From: Myxococcales bacterium
GTDB taxonomy: Bacteria > Myxococcota_A > Polyangia > Palsa-1104
DNA length: 64,000 nucleotides
Direction of reading: 5' to 3'
Assembly (NCBI GenBank): GCA_003170275.1
Contig: PNAM01000017.1
Coordinates: forward strand, 1 to 64,000
Part shown: piece after piece, positions 51,729 through 62,276 of the stretch
Numbering within the stretch: the stretch's first letter is position 1
Layout: each line of letters starts with the position of its first letter
Program-made: the position numbers and the translations under genes
The notes under the pieces: model-generated
The model's database searches: none
The model's input: the letters and a program-made list of their open reading frames with translations, nothing else
Told to the model about the DNA's origin: nothing

Positions 51729-52778
51729 TTACTTGAAGAATTCCATCATGCTGGGGGCGCCGACCGCGGCACCCAGGCGGGGCAGGCCAAAGATGTCCTC
51801 GACGGTCGCCAGGTAGCTGGCGTGCGAGTACGCCGCTGCGGAGGTCTTCTTGGTCAGCTTGGGCGAGATGATGATCATCGGAATCTGGTCCGGATCGTCG
51901 CCGTTGCGGGCTTCCGCCTCGTCCCAGGTGAGGAAGATGACGCCTCCGGCCTTGAAGATCGGGCTGTCGATGATCTTCTGGACCTCGGTCTTGCACCAGG
52001 TGTCCGCCGTCGTCAGGTCCTTGGCCGGGTCGTCGATGAACGGGATGGGGACCGGGCCGCCGTGTCCGTCGTCGATCAGGTCGGGGGTGATCCACATGAA
52101 CTGGGTCGCGCCGGCGGCCAGCGCGGCGGCGAACTGGCTGTAGTCGACGTTGGTCTTGGCGCACAGGCCGTTGGGGCCATTCTGGATGTTTGCGAAGTAG
52201 AGGAACGGGTCGTGCTTGGTGCCGAAGTTGCCGGAGTCGCTCAGCTTGCAGGCGGTCACCATGCTCTCTTGATACGATCCCCACGGGATATGCGCCTGCT
52301 GCAATTGGTTGCCGAGATTATCACCCGTGAATGGTGTTAACTGCGACGCTTGAATGTCGGAGCTCTGCCCCTGGACGCTGCCGCTGATCATATAGAGGTA
52401 GTTCGGCATCGACGGGTGGACCAGCGAGTCCTTGTAGTTGGTCGCGAGCGCGTAGTTGTTGATGAGCGAGTTGAGATAAGGAGCGTTCGGGCTTCCGACT
52501 ACCTCTTTGTAATCCTGATTCTCGAGGACGATCGTGACCACCATCGTGAAGCCGCCCACCGGCGTGGTGCCCAGGTCGCCCAACGGCGGGTTGGCCAGGT
52601 CGGGATGGTTGCCGGTCGCCAGATCGCCGCCGCCTCCGCCGCCCCCATCCCCACCACCGCCGCCCGAATCGTTGCCGCCGCCGCCACCGACACCGCCCAG
52701 GTCATCGGTGACGCCTTGAACGTCGGAGGTGCAGCCTGCAATCAACGCGAGGAACAACGCGAGGGAGATGGTTCGCAT
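51729..52778 (-). CDS. Phosphoesterase-family lipoprotein (acid phosphatase/SapM-like)
   Basis: A 349-residue lipoprotein with lipobox ALIAGC, followed by a 30-residue Gly-rich spacer. The catalytic domain has TMVVTIVLENQDYKEVVGSP, with the metal-binding E-N motif, HPSMPNYLYMISGS (the nucleophile region in S-x-P-N-Y), FMWITPDLIDDGHGG and VIFLTWDEAEA with conserved Asp-Glu. This pattern belongs to the phosphoesterase/PI3-phosphatase (SapM) branch related to phospholipases C. It probably hydrolyses phosphomonoesters or phospholipids at the cell surface. 40 bp lie between it and tatD on the same strand. Confidence 0.8.
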   Translation of the reverse strand: MRTISLALFLALIAGCTSDVQGVTDDLGGVGGGGGNDSGGGGGDGGGGGGGDLATGNHPDLANPPLGDLGTTPVGGFTMVVTIVLENQDYKEVVGSPNAPYLNSLINNYALATNYKDSLVHPSMPNYLYMISGSVQGQSSDIQASQLTPFTGDNLGNQLQQAHIPWGSYQESMVTACKLSDSGNFGTKHDPFLYFANIQNGPNGLCAKTNVDYSQFAAALAAGATQFMWITPDLIDDGHGGPVPIPFIDDPAKDLTTADTWCKTEVQKIIDSPIFKAGGVIFLTWDEAEARNGDDPDQIPMIIISPKLTKKTSAAAYSHASYLATVEDIFGLPRLGAAVGAPSMMEFFK

Positions 52779-52818
52779 ACGTAGTAGGTGACGCGAACCG
52801 CCATGGGGGGACAAACAC

Positions 52819-53607
52819 CTACAAGCGGAACAATCGTCGAGTGTTACCAGTGGCAGCATTGGCCAGCGCCGCCGGATCCATTCCGCGCACCTCGGCGACC
52901 TTCGCGGCGGTATGCACGATGTACGCGGGTTCGTTTCGCTTTCCGCGCATGGGCACGGGCGCGAGGTAGGGGCAGTCGGTCTCCACCAGGATGCGTTCGA
53001 GCGGCATCCAGGCGGCCGCCTCGCGCACCGGCTCGGCGCTCTTGAAGGTGATCACGCCGGAGAAGCTGATGTGAAAGCCGAGCGCGACCCAGCGCTGCGC
53101 GTCGGCCAGGTTGCCGGTGAAGCAGTGCACCACGCCGCCGACCTCGCCGGCCTTCTCCTCGGCGAGGATGCGCAGCGCGTCGTCGTGCGCTTCGCGAATG
53201 TGCAACGACAGCGGCTTGTGCGCGCGGCGCGCGAGCTGCGCGAACAGGCGCAGATGTTCTTGCTGCGAGTCGGACGGGGAGTGGTGGTAGTGGTAGTCGA
53301 GGCCGGTCTCACCGACGGCGACCACGCGTGGATGGGTGAGCGCCAGCCGCTCGATCTCGTCGAGCGCGCCGTCGGGGATGCGCGCCACGTCGTGCGGATG
53401 GATGCCGACCGCCGCCCAGATGTCGTCGTGGGTCTCGGCCAGCGCGACCGCGTTGCGCACCTCGGCGAGCGACGCGCCCGAGCCGACGCAGATCATCGCG
53501 CCCACACCCGCCGCGCGCGCCCGCGCGATCACGTCTTCGCGCTCGTCGACGCCGTCCTTGGCGAAGTCCTTCGGCTCCAGGTGACAATGACTATCGATCA
53601 GGGTCAT
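52819..53607 (-). CDS. tatD: TatD-family metal-dependent deoxyribonuclease
   Basis: A 262-residue TIM-barrel hydrolase. LIDSHCHLEP supplies the first His pair; VAVGETGLDYHYHHSPSDSQ has the bridging Glu; LSLHIREAHDD and GVVHCFTG add His ligands; and ILVETDCPYLAPVPMRGKRN the late Asp. TatD acts as an Mg-dependent 3'-5' exonuclease/endonuclease. It ends the long holB-ricT-metG run, a link common in bacteria. Its ATG overlaps the HEAT gene stop. Confidence 0.93.
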   Translation of the reverse strand: MTLIDSHCHLEPKDFAKDGVDEREDVIARARAAGVGAMICVGSGASLAEVRNAVALAETHDDIWAAVGIHPHDVARIPDGALDEIERLALTHPRVVAVGETGLDYHYHHSPSDSQQEHLRLFAQLARRAHKPLSLHIREAHDDALRILAEEKAGEVGGVVHCFTGNLADAQRWVALGFHISFSGVITFKSAEPVREAAAWMPLERILVETDCPYLAPVPMRGKRNEPAYIVHTAAKVAEVRGMDPAALANAATGNTRRLFRL

Positions 53608-54470
53608 TTGAGCGTCTCCAACACGGATTGCGCGAGGCCGCGTACGTCGTCGCGTCGGCTGCGGGCGGCCTTGTCGAGGTGCGCGCGCCCGCTCGGATCG
53701 CCGGCACGGGCGAGCGCTTCGGCGGCGCGCACCTTGACCAGCGGATCGCCGAAGAAGCGCCCGACCTCGCGAGCCAGCGCCGCGGTCATCGCCGGGTCGC
53801 CGTCGAGGCCGAGCGCTGCGAGCGCGGTGGCTGCGTCGAGCGCGCGCTCGCTCGAGCCGAGCGCGCGGATCAGGAACGGCACGCCGCGCCGATCGCCGAG
53901 ACGCACCAGGGCCAGCGCGGCCTCGTAGCGCACGTCGTCCGCGTCGTCGAGCAGCGCGGTCAACGCCTCCGCCACGGAAGGATCCCCCGCGTCGCCGAGC
54001 GCGGCGGCGGCCTGCGCGCGCACCTTGTGGTCCTGGTCGTCGAGCGCCGCGAGCACCAGCGGCACGGCGCGCGCTGGCGAGATCTCCACCAGCGAGGCTA
54101 CCGCCTGAAAACGCACCTCGGGCGCGCCCACGCGCAGCGCCTCGGCGAGCGCCGACCACGCCACCTCGATCGCCGCGCCCGGCGCCGATCCCACCTGGCC
54201 GAGCGCGATGGTGGCCGCTTCACGCACCAGCGGCTCGCCATCGGACAGCCGCGCCGCCACCGCCTCGACGGTCGAATCAGCGGCGAGCTCGCCGAGCGAG
54301 AGCAGCGCGGCGTAGCGCACGGCCGCGTGCGCATCGTCGCAGGCGCGCACCAGCGCACGGATGGCCGCGGTGCGATCAGGGTCATCGACACGGCCGAGCG
54401 CGTCCGCCGCCTGCGCGCGCACGCGCGGATCGGCGTGCTCGAGATCGCGCAGCGCAGCGTCGACGTTCAT
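53604..54470 (-). CDS. HEAT-repeat protein
   Basis: A 288-residue all-helical protein made of eight or nine HEAT/PBS-lyase-type repeats of about 31 residues: DPRVRAQAADALGRVDDPD, EPLVREAATIALGQVGS, DHKVRAQAAAALGDAGDPSV, DVRYEAALALVRLGDRRGVP. A scaffold or partner-binding role is likely. It sits in the metG-tatD operon, 1 bp after the membrane protein stop and overlapping the tatD start by 4 bp. Confidence 0.88.
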   Translation of the reverse strand: MNVDAALRDLEHADPRVRAQAADALGRVDDPDRTAAIRALVRACDDAHAAVRYAALLSLGELAADSTVEAVAARLSDGEPLVREAATIALGQVGSAPGAAIEVAWSALAEALRVGAPEVRFQAVASLVEISPARAVPLVLAALDDQDHKVRAQAAAALGDAGDPSVAEALTALLDDADDVRYEAALALVRLGDRRGVPFLIRALGSSERALDAATALAALGLDGDPAMTAALAREVGRFFGDPLVKVRAAEALARAGDPSGRAHLDKAARSRRDDVRGLAQSVLETLK

Positions 54471-54471
54471 C

Positions 54472-54933
54472 TCAGGCCTTCGCGGCGGGCGGCGTCGGCT
54501 GGGCGTCGAGCCGCGGCACCAGCTCGACCTTGTCGGGCACCGCGTCGAGGATGCGCGCGTACAGCTCGCGGGCGCGCTCGAAGTGGAACCCGTAACCGCG
54601 AATCGGCGGCACCAGCAGGTTGCGGGTCGCATCGCCACAGTCGACGTAGCAGGCGTGCTCGGCCGCGTCCGCGCGCACCTGCACCACGTCGCGCCACGCC
54701 ACGCGCAGCTTCTCCTTGCCGTATTCCTCGACGGCGTACCCGTCGCCGTCGATCACCACCGACGGGCGCGCGCGGCGCTGCCAGACCGCGAGCCCGCCCG
54801 CCAGCAGCGCGAACCCGCCGCACACCAGCCGCACCCACCACACGCCGGCGAACCCGACGCCGGCCGCCGCGAAGACCACGGCCACCGGCAAGATGCGCCG
54901 CTGCGTGAAGACGATGGGGAAGGTGTCGCGCAA
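54472..54933 (-). CDS. Small membrane protein with PH-like C-terminal domain
   Basis: A 153-residue protein from TTG 54933. Two adjacent membrane helices (LPVAVVFAAAGVGFAGVWWV and VCGGFALLAGGLAVWQRRA) precede a cytosolic domain SVVIDGDGYAVEEYGKEKLR, then VAWRDVVQVRADAAE, which resembles bacterial PH-like (YdbT/DUF304-type) modules. The PilZ gene ends 7 bp upstream of its start. Function unknown. Confidence 0.6.
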   Translation of the reverse strand: MRDTFPIVFTQRRILPVAVVFAAAGVGFAGVWWVRLVCGGFALLAGGLAVWQRRARPSVVIDGDGYAVEEYGKEKLRVAWRDVVQVRADAAEHACYVDCGDATRNLLVPPIRGYGFHFERARELYARILDAVPDKVELVPRLDAQPTPPAAKA

Positions 54934-54940
54934 GAACGGT

Positions 54941-55411
54941 TCAGGCGAGCAGGGCGACGCGCCGCGCGATCTCGAGCCGCGCCTCGAGCGAGATCCACTC
55001 GAACACCACGCCGAAGCCTGCGCCGAGCGTGATCGGCGCGCCGTTCGGCCGCTTGATGGTGCACGACGAGGTGCGCCGCCACAGCACCCAGCCCACCGCC
55101 TCGACGTGCTTGTAGTTGGGCACCTCGATCAGCAGCGTAACGCGCGACAACAGCGGCAGCGGCTCGCCCTCGAGGAACCCGCCGTTCACCGAGAGATCGC
55201 GCAGCGTGGCCATGAAGCGCTTGCCCACCTCGTCCTGGTTGGCGTGCACGCGCTCGTAGACGGTCGCCAGCTCGGGCTGCAGCTTCTGCTCGATCTCGAC
55301 GGTCTTTTCGCAGGCGGTGTTCCACGCCACCTCGATGCGCGCGTCGCGCCGTCGGGCCCGCTTGTTCTTGTCACCATTGGTCGTTTCACGCGTGGAAGTC
55401 GGTTCAGCCAT
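54941..55411 (-). CDS. PilZ-domain protein
   Basis: A 156-residue protein. A basic N-terminus KNKRARRRDARIEVAW (with the RRxxR-like c-di-GMP motif near residues 20-24) is followed by a coiled helix and by MATLRDLSVNGGFLEGEPL, the D-x-S-x-x-G-x-[FA] motif of PilZ, then ITLGAGFGVVFEWIS. Both halves of the c-di-GMP signature are present. The gene ATG overlaps the metG stop (TGATG), so the effector is coupled to a housekeeping synthetase. The membrane diguanylate cyclase at 25.6 kb could feed it. Confidence 0.78.
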   Translation of the reverse strand: MAEPTSTRETTNGDKNKRARRRDARIEVAWNTACEKTVEIEQKLQPELATVYERVHANQDEVGKRFMATLRDLSVNGGFLEGEPLPLLSRVTLLIEVPNYKHVEAVGWVLWRRTSSCTIKRPNGAPITLGAGFGVVFEWISLEARLEIARRVALLA

Positions 55412-57276
55412 CAACGCACCTTTGTCCCTGGAGCAGCGTCCCGGTCGAGCCCGGAGAGCGCCACCACCTGTTCTTCGCCAGCGGCGAGGATCATCCCCTC
55501 GGAGAGGACCCCCCGGATGGTCGCCGGCTTCAAGTTGGCGAGAAAGATCACTTTTTTTCCCACCAGATCGGCGGGCTGGTAGGTCTCGGCGATGCCGGCC
55601 ACCACCTGACGCTTGCCGGTCCCGATGTCGACCGACAGCTTGAGCAGCTTCTTGGCCTTGGGCACCACCTCGGCGGCGATCACCTGGCCGACGCGCAGAT
55701 CGAGCCGTTGAAAGTCCGCGTACGAGATCTGGTTGGGATCCTCTACGGGGACGTCCTTCTTGGGCACCCACCTGGCGAGCAGCTCGGCCTTCTTGTCGTC
55801 GTCGATGCGCGGGAACAGCGGCTCGCCCTTTTCGACGTGCCAGTCGCCGCCCGCGTTCCACGCCGGCCAGCCGGACTGCACCACGCCGAGCTGCCGGCGC
55901 ATCTCGACGGCGCGCTCGGGCATGAACGGATCGATCAGGTTCGACAGAAAGCGCAGCGCCTCGTGCACGTTGGCGAGGATCTCACGCTTGCGCTCCTCGC
56001 TCGCGCTCCACGGCGCCGACTGATCGACGTAGGCGTTGCACTCGCGCACCAGCTTCCAGATGCGCTCGAGCGCGATCGACGGCTGGAACGCGTCCATGGC
56101 CTTGGCCAGCTCCTCGCGCGCCAGCTCCGCCTTGGCCCTGAGCTCATGGGTCTCGACCCCGAGCAGGAAGCGGTTGGGAAAGTACTTCTCGATCATCCCG
56201 AGCGTGCGGTTGAGCAGGTTGCCGAGGTCGTTGGCCAGCTCGGCGTTGTAGCGGGTGAGCAGCGCCTCGTGCGAGAAGTCGCCGTCGGCCCCGAGCGGGA
56301 CCTCGCGCAGCACGAAGTAGCGGAACGCATCGACGCCGAGATCGCTCGACAGCTTGAGCGGATCGACCACGTTGCCCGCGGTCTTGGACATCTTCTCGCC
56401 GTCGACGGTCCACCAGCCGTGGCAGAACACCGTCGACGGCAGGCGGATCCCCGCCGACATCAAGAACGCCGGCCAGTAGACCGCGTGGAAGCGCGAGATC
56501 TCCTTGCCGATCATGTGCACCACCTCGACGTCGTCGTCCCACATCCCGGCGAGCGCCTTGCGCCGGGTCGCCGAGTAGTAGTTGGACAGCGCGTCGAGCC
56601 ACACATAGATGACGTGCCCGGGCCGATCCGGCACCGGCACGCCCCACTGAAAGGTGGTGCGCGAGACCGAGATGTCCTGCAGCCCGCTCCTAATGAACGC
56701 GAGCACCTCGTTGCGCCGGTTCTCCGGCTGGATGAACTCGGGATGCGCGGCGATGTGATCGAGGAGCGGCTGCTGGTACTTCGACAGCTTGAAGTAGTAC
56801 GACTGCTCCTTGACCTTCTCCACCGGCTTCTTGTGCACCGGGCAGTGGTTGCCCGGCTCGAGCTCCTTCTCGGTGTAGAACTGCTCGCACGCGACGCAGT
56901 ACCAGCCTTCATAATCCGCGAGAAAGATGTCGCCGCGCTGCTCGAGGACGCGCCACAGCTCCTGCACGAACGCCTCGTGATCGGCGTCGGTGGTGCGAAT
57001 GAAATCGTCGTTCGAGATCTCGAGCGCCTTCCACGTCGAGGAGTAGGCGTCGGCGAACTTGTCGGCGTACGCCCTGGGCGCCATGCCGCGCTCCTCCGCC
57101 ATGCGCGCGATTTTCTGCCCGTGCTCGTCGGTGCCGGTGAGAAACCCGGTCTGGTGACCGCGCAGCCGGTGGTAGCGCGCCAGCGCGTCGCAGACGATCG
57201 TCGTGTACGCGTGCCCGAGGTGCGGCACGTCGGAGACGTAGTAGATCGGGGTGGTGACGTAGAAGCGCTTGGCCAT
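55411..57276 (-). CDS. metG: Methionyl-tRNA synthetase
   Basis: A 621-residue class I synthetase. VPHLGHAYTT is the HIGH motif; KMSKTAGNVV is KMSKS. The zinc knuckle has CVACEQFY and CPVHKKP (C-x2-C ... C-x2-H). Residues about 510-621 are a C-terminal OB-fold tRNA-binding domain (DLRVGQVIAAEVVPKAKKLL, VFLANLKPATIRGVLSEGMI-like FLANLKPATIRGVLSEGMIL). It charges initiator and elongator tRNA-Met. It precedes pilZ in the run, 75 bp after the vWA-like lipoprotein gene. Confidence 0.97.
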   Translation of the reverse strand: MAKRFYVTTPIYYVSDVPHLGHAYTTIVCDALARYHRLRGHQTGFLTGTDEHGQKIARMAEERGMAPRAYADKFADAYSSTWKALEISNDDFIRTTDADHEAFVQELWRVLEQRGDIFLADYEGWYCVACEQFYTEKELEPGNHCPVHKKPVEKVKEQSYYFKLSKYQQPLLDHIAAHPEFIQPENRRNEVLAFIRSGLQDISVSRTTFQWGVPVPDRPGHVIYVWLDALSNYYSATRRKALAGMWDDDVEVVHMIGKEISRFHAVYWPAFLMSAGIRLPSTVFCHGWWTVDGEKMSKTAGNVVDPLKLSSDLGVDAFRYFVLREVPLGADGDFSHEALLTRYNAELANDLGNLLNRTLGMIEKYFPNRFLLGVETHELRAKAELAREELAKAMDAFQPSIALERIWKLVRECNAYVDQSAPWSASEERKREILANVHEALRFLSNLIDPFMPERAVEMRRQLGVVQSGWPAWNAGGDWHVEKGEPLFPRIDDDKKAELLARWVPKKDVPVEDPNQISYADFQRLDLRVGQVIAAEVVPKAKKLLKLSVDIGTGKRQVVAGIAETYQPADLVGKKVIFLANLKPATIRGVLSEGMILAAGEEQVVALSGLDRDAAPGTKVR

Positions 57277-57351
57277 TCCGGGACCACGAGGCTACATCAG
57301 CCCGTGCAGACTGCAAGCGGGATGCACCCGACGGCGCCGCGGCTGCCGAGG

Positions 57352-59139
57352 CTAGATCGGCGCGCCGCAGATCGGGTGCGCGTCGGGCGGAAGGACGACC
57401 GCGCTGCAGCGCACGCGCGGGCTGGTGTTGGGTGGCGGCTGGCCGCCCGGGCCGCGGTCGATGCTCACGCCGAAGTGCTGGCCCGGATCGCCGTCGCTCG
57501 CACACAGCAGCGGGCAGCGCGCAGGATCGATCGAGTCGAGCTTCCAGCAGGGCGTCACCTCGCCGCTCTGGGCGCACGAGGGGAGCGACGTGGTAGTGAC
57601 GCTACCGTCCTGGTTGTCGGTCACGTCCTCGGCGCTGCAATCGGGGCTCTGCGGATCGACCAGCGGGCCCGTGACGCAGCCCGTGCTGATGCTGGAGATG
57701 ATCTTCTGGCCCAGGCTCTCGAGCGCCGACTGGTAGTCGGTGTCGCAGATCGAGGTGAGCTGCTGATTGGTCGGCAGCGCCGAGCCAACCAATTGGTTGA
57801 TGCGCACCGCCGGATCGCCGGAGAACTGCGGGTTTTGCGGCGCGATGCACGAGGGCTGCAGCTCCACAAAGCAGCTCGAGCCGTTTGCGGGGCCGGGGCA
57901 GGACGCAAACGGGCCGGGGGGAATCGGGTTCGGGTTGACGAGCACGCTGGCCGCGCCCGAAGACGACGGCGCGGTGATGGCGGCCAGGATGACGTCGTGC
58001 GGATCGATCTTCACGCCGCCCTGGGCTGCCGGCTTCGTGAAATAGGTGATGTACTTGTCGATGTCGATCAGCTTGCCGCCGCTGGCGGGCGGCAGCGACG
58101 AACACGGCGACTGGATGCCACCCGAGTCGCCGTAGGGCAGCGGCATGGCCGGGTTGCCGCACTGGATGCCGTACTCCGTGCAGCGGTACGACAGGAGCGC
58201 GCCGTACTGCGCGGTCTTGGACGGGTCGAACAGGTCGGTGTTCGGATCGGCCGAGCAATCGTCCTCGTCGGTCACCCACATCACGACCAGCAGCGCGTCG
58301 TCGCGGAGGAAGTCATGGTTCTCGGCCGGCTGATCGTGCAGCGCCTTGTAGACCGCCTCGATGGGCTGCTCGTAGCCGCAACCCATCGATCCCACAGATG
58401 CCATGCACCCAAACGTGGTCTCCACACTCTGACCCGCCGGCAGGTTGTTGGTGGAATCGAGCTGGTTGTAGTCGATGAAGCTCAGGCCGCCCGTCGGCGC
58501 CATGCAGGTGGTGTCGGCGGCGGCGCCGACCGCCTGCAGCTTGCCGCCGCGCCCACCCGGGTGGCATTGTCCGCCACCGAGGGTGAACTGCCCGGCCCCG
58601 AGATCGGACGTGACCACGCCGATGTGGTACCAGCCGGGTGTTGTCTGGCCGAAGTCGTCGAGCACCTTGATGAGCTGCGGGAAACGCGCTTTGAGCTCGG
58701 TTATTTTGGGGCTCGTGCCCGGCGAGTCGTCGGCCATGAACAGCAGATCGACCTTGTTCTTCACGTTGTGCACGTCGAGCTCGGTGAGCGCGAGGTCCAT
58801 CGACAGCGTGCCGCAGCCGGCCGGCAGGATCGTGCTCTTCGACGCCTGCAGGAGGAGCGCGCCCCCGGCGTAGGCCTCGACGGAGAGGACGGCCTCGTCG
58901 CCGGCCCGGTAGTTGGCGATGCGCGCGTCGAAGGTGCCGGTCGTCTGGCCGGGCGAGTGCTTGACCTCGAGGGAGCCGGACGGACTAGAGGCGCCGAGCA
59001 CGGACACGCTGATCGAGAGCTTGTCGGCGGCGACCGCGAAGTCGGGCAGCGTGACGGTCACCTCGAGCGTGCCCTCGCTGCACGGCGAGCATGCGGTGAG
59101 GGACGCGCCCGCGATCAGCAGAAGCGCGGCGGTCTTCAT
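57352..59139 (-). CDS. Surface lipoprotein with von Willebrand A-like domain
   Basis: A 595-residue lipoprotein (ASLTAC lipobox). Residues 25-125 are an Ig-like beta domain. Residues about 128 onward, KNKVDLLFMADDSPGTS, start a vWA-type fold: IKVLDDFGQTTPGWYHIGVV, TSDLGAG, RDDALLVVMWVTDEDDC, as in secreted myxobacterial vWA proteins, where the first motif is usually D-N-S-G-S-M (MIDAS). Here it reads D-D-S-P-G-T-S, so metal binding may be lost. About 20 cysteines suggest disulphides. It interrupts the usual ricT-metG order. Confidence 0.75.
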   Translation of the reverse strand: MKTAALLLIAGASLTACSPCSEGTLEVTVTLPDFAVAADKLSISVSVLGASSPSGSLEVKHSPGQTTGTFDARIANYRAGDEAVLSVEAYAGGALLLQASKSTILPAGCGTLSMDLALTELDVHNVKNKVDLLFMADDSPGTSPKITELKARFPQLIKVLDDFGQTTPGWYHIGVVTSDLGAGQFTLGGGQCHPGGRGGKLQAVGAAADTTCMAPTGGLSFIDYNQLDSTNNLPAGQSVETTFGCMASVGSMGCGYEQPIEAVYKALHDQPAENHDFLRDDALLVVMWVTDEDDCSADPNTDLFDPSKTAQYGALLSYRCTEYGIQCGNPAMPLPYGDSGGIQSPCSSLPPASGGKLIDIDKYITYFTKPAAQGGVKIDPHDVILAAITAPSSSGAASVLVNPNPIPPGPFASCPGPANGSSCFVELQPSCIAPQNPQFSGDPAVRINQLVGSALPTNQQLTSICDTDYQSALESLGQKIISSISTGCVTGPLVDPQSPDCSAEDVTDNQDGSVTTTSLPSCAQSGEVTPCWKLDSIDPARCPLLCASDGDPGQHFGVSIDRGPGGQPPPNTSPRVRCSAVVLPPDAHPICGAPI

Positions 59140-59639
59140 CGTTCCGCCAACTGGGGAACGATCGCCTGGCGCGCGGCTTCGGCAGCGACGAGCAGCTCGG
59201 CGGCGGTGTGCAGCACGCCGGCCTGCGCGAGGATCGGCACCAGCCACGCGGCCCCGTCGGCCGGTTTGGCGAAGATCTTGTGCGGATAGGTCTTCTTGGT
59301 CAGGAGATAGATGCCGGCGATCAAGGTCCGCCCGGCGGCCGGCAGAAAGCCGCTGCCCTCGACGATGATCGCCGCGCCCAGCATGGTGAACTCGCGCGCG
59401 AACCGTGCCGACGCCTCGCGCACGTCGGCGGCGACGTTGGCGACCGCCGACGGCTCGAGGATCGAGAGCGATCCGTACTTGCCGCCGCGCAGATCGTGCA
59501 AGCGCCGCGTCTCGGCGCGCAGCCGGTTGATGTTCTCCAGCGTCGGTGGTTGCCGAAGGACGCTGATGAACACGCCGCCGCAGGTCGCCGCCGCCACGCG
59601 CGAGTCGGCGAAGTGAATGACCGCTTCCCCCACGCGCAC
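59136..59639 (-). CDS. Conserved 167-residue protein of unknown function
   Basis: A protein from GTG 59639 with VRVGEAVIHFADSRVA-like start, GGVFISVLRQPPTLENINRL, SLSILEPSAVANVAADVREA and HKIFAKPADGAAWLVPILAQ. An alternating beta-alpha pattern with a hydrophobic helix in the middle (FTMLGAAIIVEGSGFLPAAG) is suggested. I do not recognise a family. Its stop overlaps the vWA-like lipoprotein start (ATGA), and ricT ends 10 bp upstream of its start. Confidence 0.62.
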   Translation of the reverse strand: MRVGEAVIHFADSRVAAATCGGVFISVLRQPPTLENINRLRAETRRLHDLRGGKYGSLSILEPSAVANVAADVREASARFAREFTMLGAAIIVEGSGFLPAAGRTLIAGIYLLTKKTYPHKIFAKPADGAAWLVPILAQAGVLHTAAELLVAAEAARQAIVPQLAER

Positions 59640-59649
59640 GATGGTAGCA

Positions 59650-61205
<1,556 letters not shown>

Positions 61206-61209
<4 letters not shown>

Positions 61210-62216
61210 GCAGTCCTCGCAGTGCTCATGCCGATCAGCAGATGCTCGAGCACCAGCGACGGGGCAACGTTACCGCGCAGCGACAGGGTCGCCTCGCGGG
61301 TGGCTTCCAGCGAGCGCAGCAACAATGCGGCGGGCCGATCGCCAACGAGCTGCGAAGCGAACTCGGCGCGCGCCGGCGTGACCCGCCCGCGATGCAGCTG
61401 TTCGCGCACCAGGAGCGCGTCGCGCAGCACGCTCCACAACACGTGCAGCACGTAGTCGGCCTGCTCGCGCTCCGCCCCGGCCTCCGACGCCGCTTCGAAG
61501 ATCGACTTGGGATCACCTTTGCGCGCAGCGCCGATCAAGAGCTCCACCAGCGCGCGCGCTTTTTGCGGGCCGGCATCGGCTTCTTCGCCGAGCTCGGCCA
61601 ACGCGCGTCCCAGGCTGCCGCCCGCTTGCGCCGCGACCAGCCGCGCGGCGCTCGGCGACGCACCTTGCCGATCGACCAGGAACTGCTCGACGGTCGCGTC
61701 CTCGAGCGGTAAGAAGCGGAGGCGCTGGCTGCGCGAGCGCACGGTGATCGGGAGCCGCCTGGGCTGCGCGGTAACCAGCACGAAGTGGGTGCCGGCGGGC
61801 GGCTCCTCGAGCGTCTTCAAGATCACGTTCGCGGGCTCGGCCTTCTCTTGCGGCCCGGCCAGATCGTCGGCGGGATCGAGGATCACCACCCGCGCGCGCC
61901 CCTCGTGCGGGCGGAAGCCGCACAGCGGGATCAGCTCGCGCACGCGCTCGGTCAGCCCCTTGGGCGTCAGGTCGAACCAGATCACGTCGGGGTGGGTGCC
62001 CGCCTCGATCTTGGCGCACGCCTCGCAAGTGCCGCAGCCGTTCGCATCGCTGCGCTCGCAGTTGAGCGCCATCGCCAACGCCCGCGCGCAGGTCGCCTTG
62101 CCTACGCCCCAGGGACCTTCGAACAGGTAGGCGTGGTGCACCTTGCCGGCCGCGACGGCAGCGCGCAAGATCTCGACAGCGCGTGTCTGACCGACGATGG
62201 AGGCGAGCCCGCTCAC
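61206..62216 (-). CDS. holB: DNA polymerase III subunit delta prime
   Basis: A 336-residue clamp-loader subunit: LASIVGQTRAVEILRAAVAA, Walker A GPWGVGKATCARALA, the zinc knuckle NGCGTCEACAKIEAGTHPD (C-x8-C-x2-C-x2-C style), ILKTLEEPPAGTHFVLVTAQ and the sensor I region LPITVRSRSQRL. The last third is the collar domain. It belongs to the DNA polymerase III clamp loader and starts the minus-strand run with ricT and metG. No tmk is seen upstream; pspA diverges instead. Confidence 0.93.
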
Positions 62217-62276
62217 GACCCGTCAGCCTAGCACGCGGCGGTGAATCCGCCCAAGGTTAGGCGTATAAAGGTGCAC

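Noticed and set aside
55708..59289. A 1193-codon open frame on the plus strand antisense to metG and the vWA-like lipoprotein
   Set aside because: It is a GC-rich shadow: composition is Arg/His/Ala/Val-rich without any domain, and the opposite strand encodes an unmistakable methionyl-tRNA synthetase.
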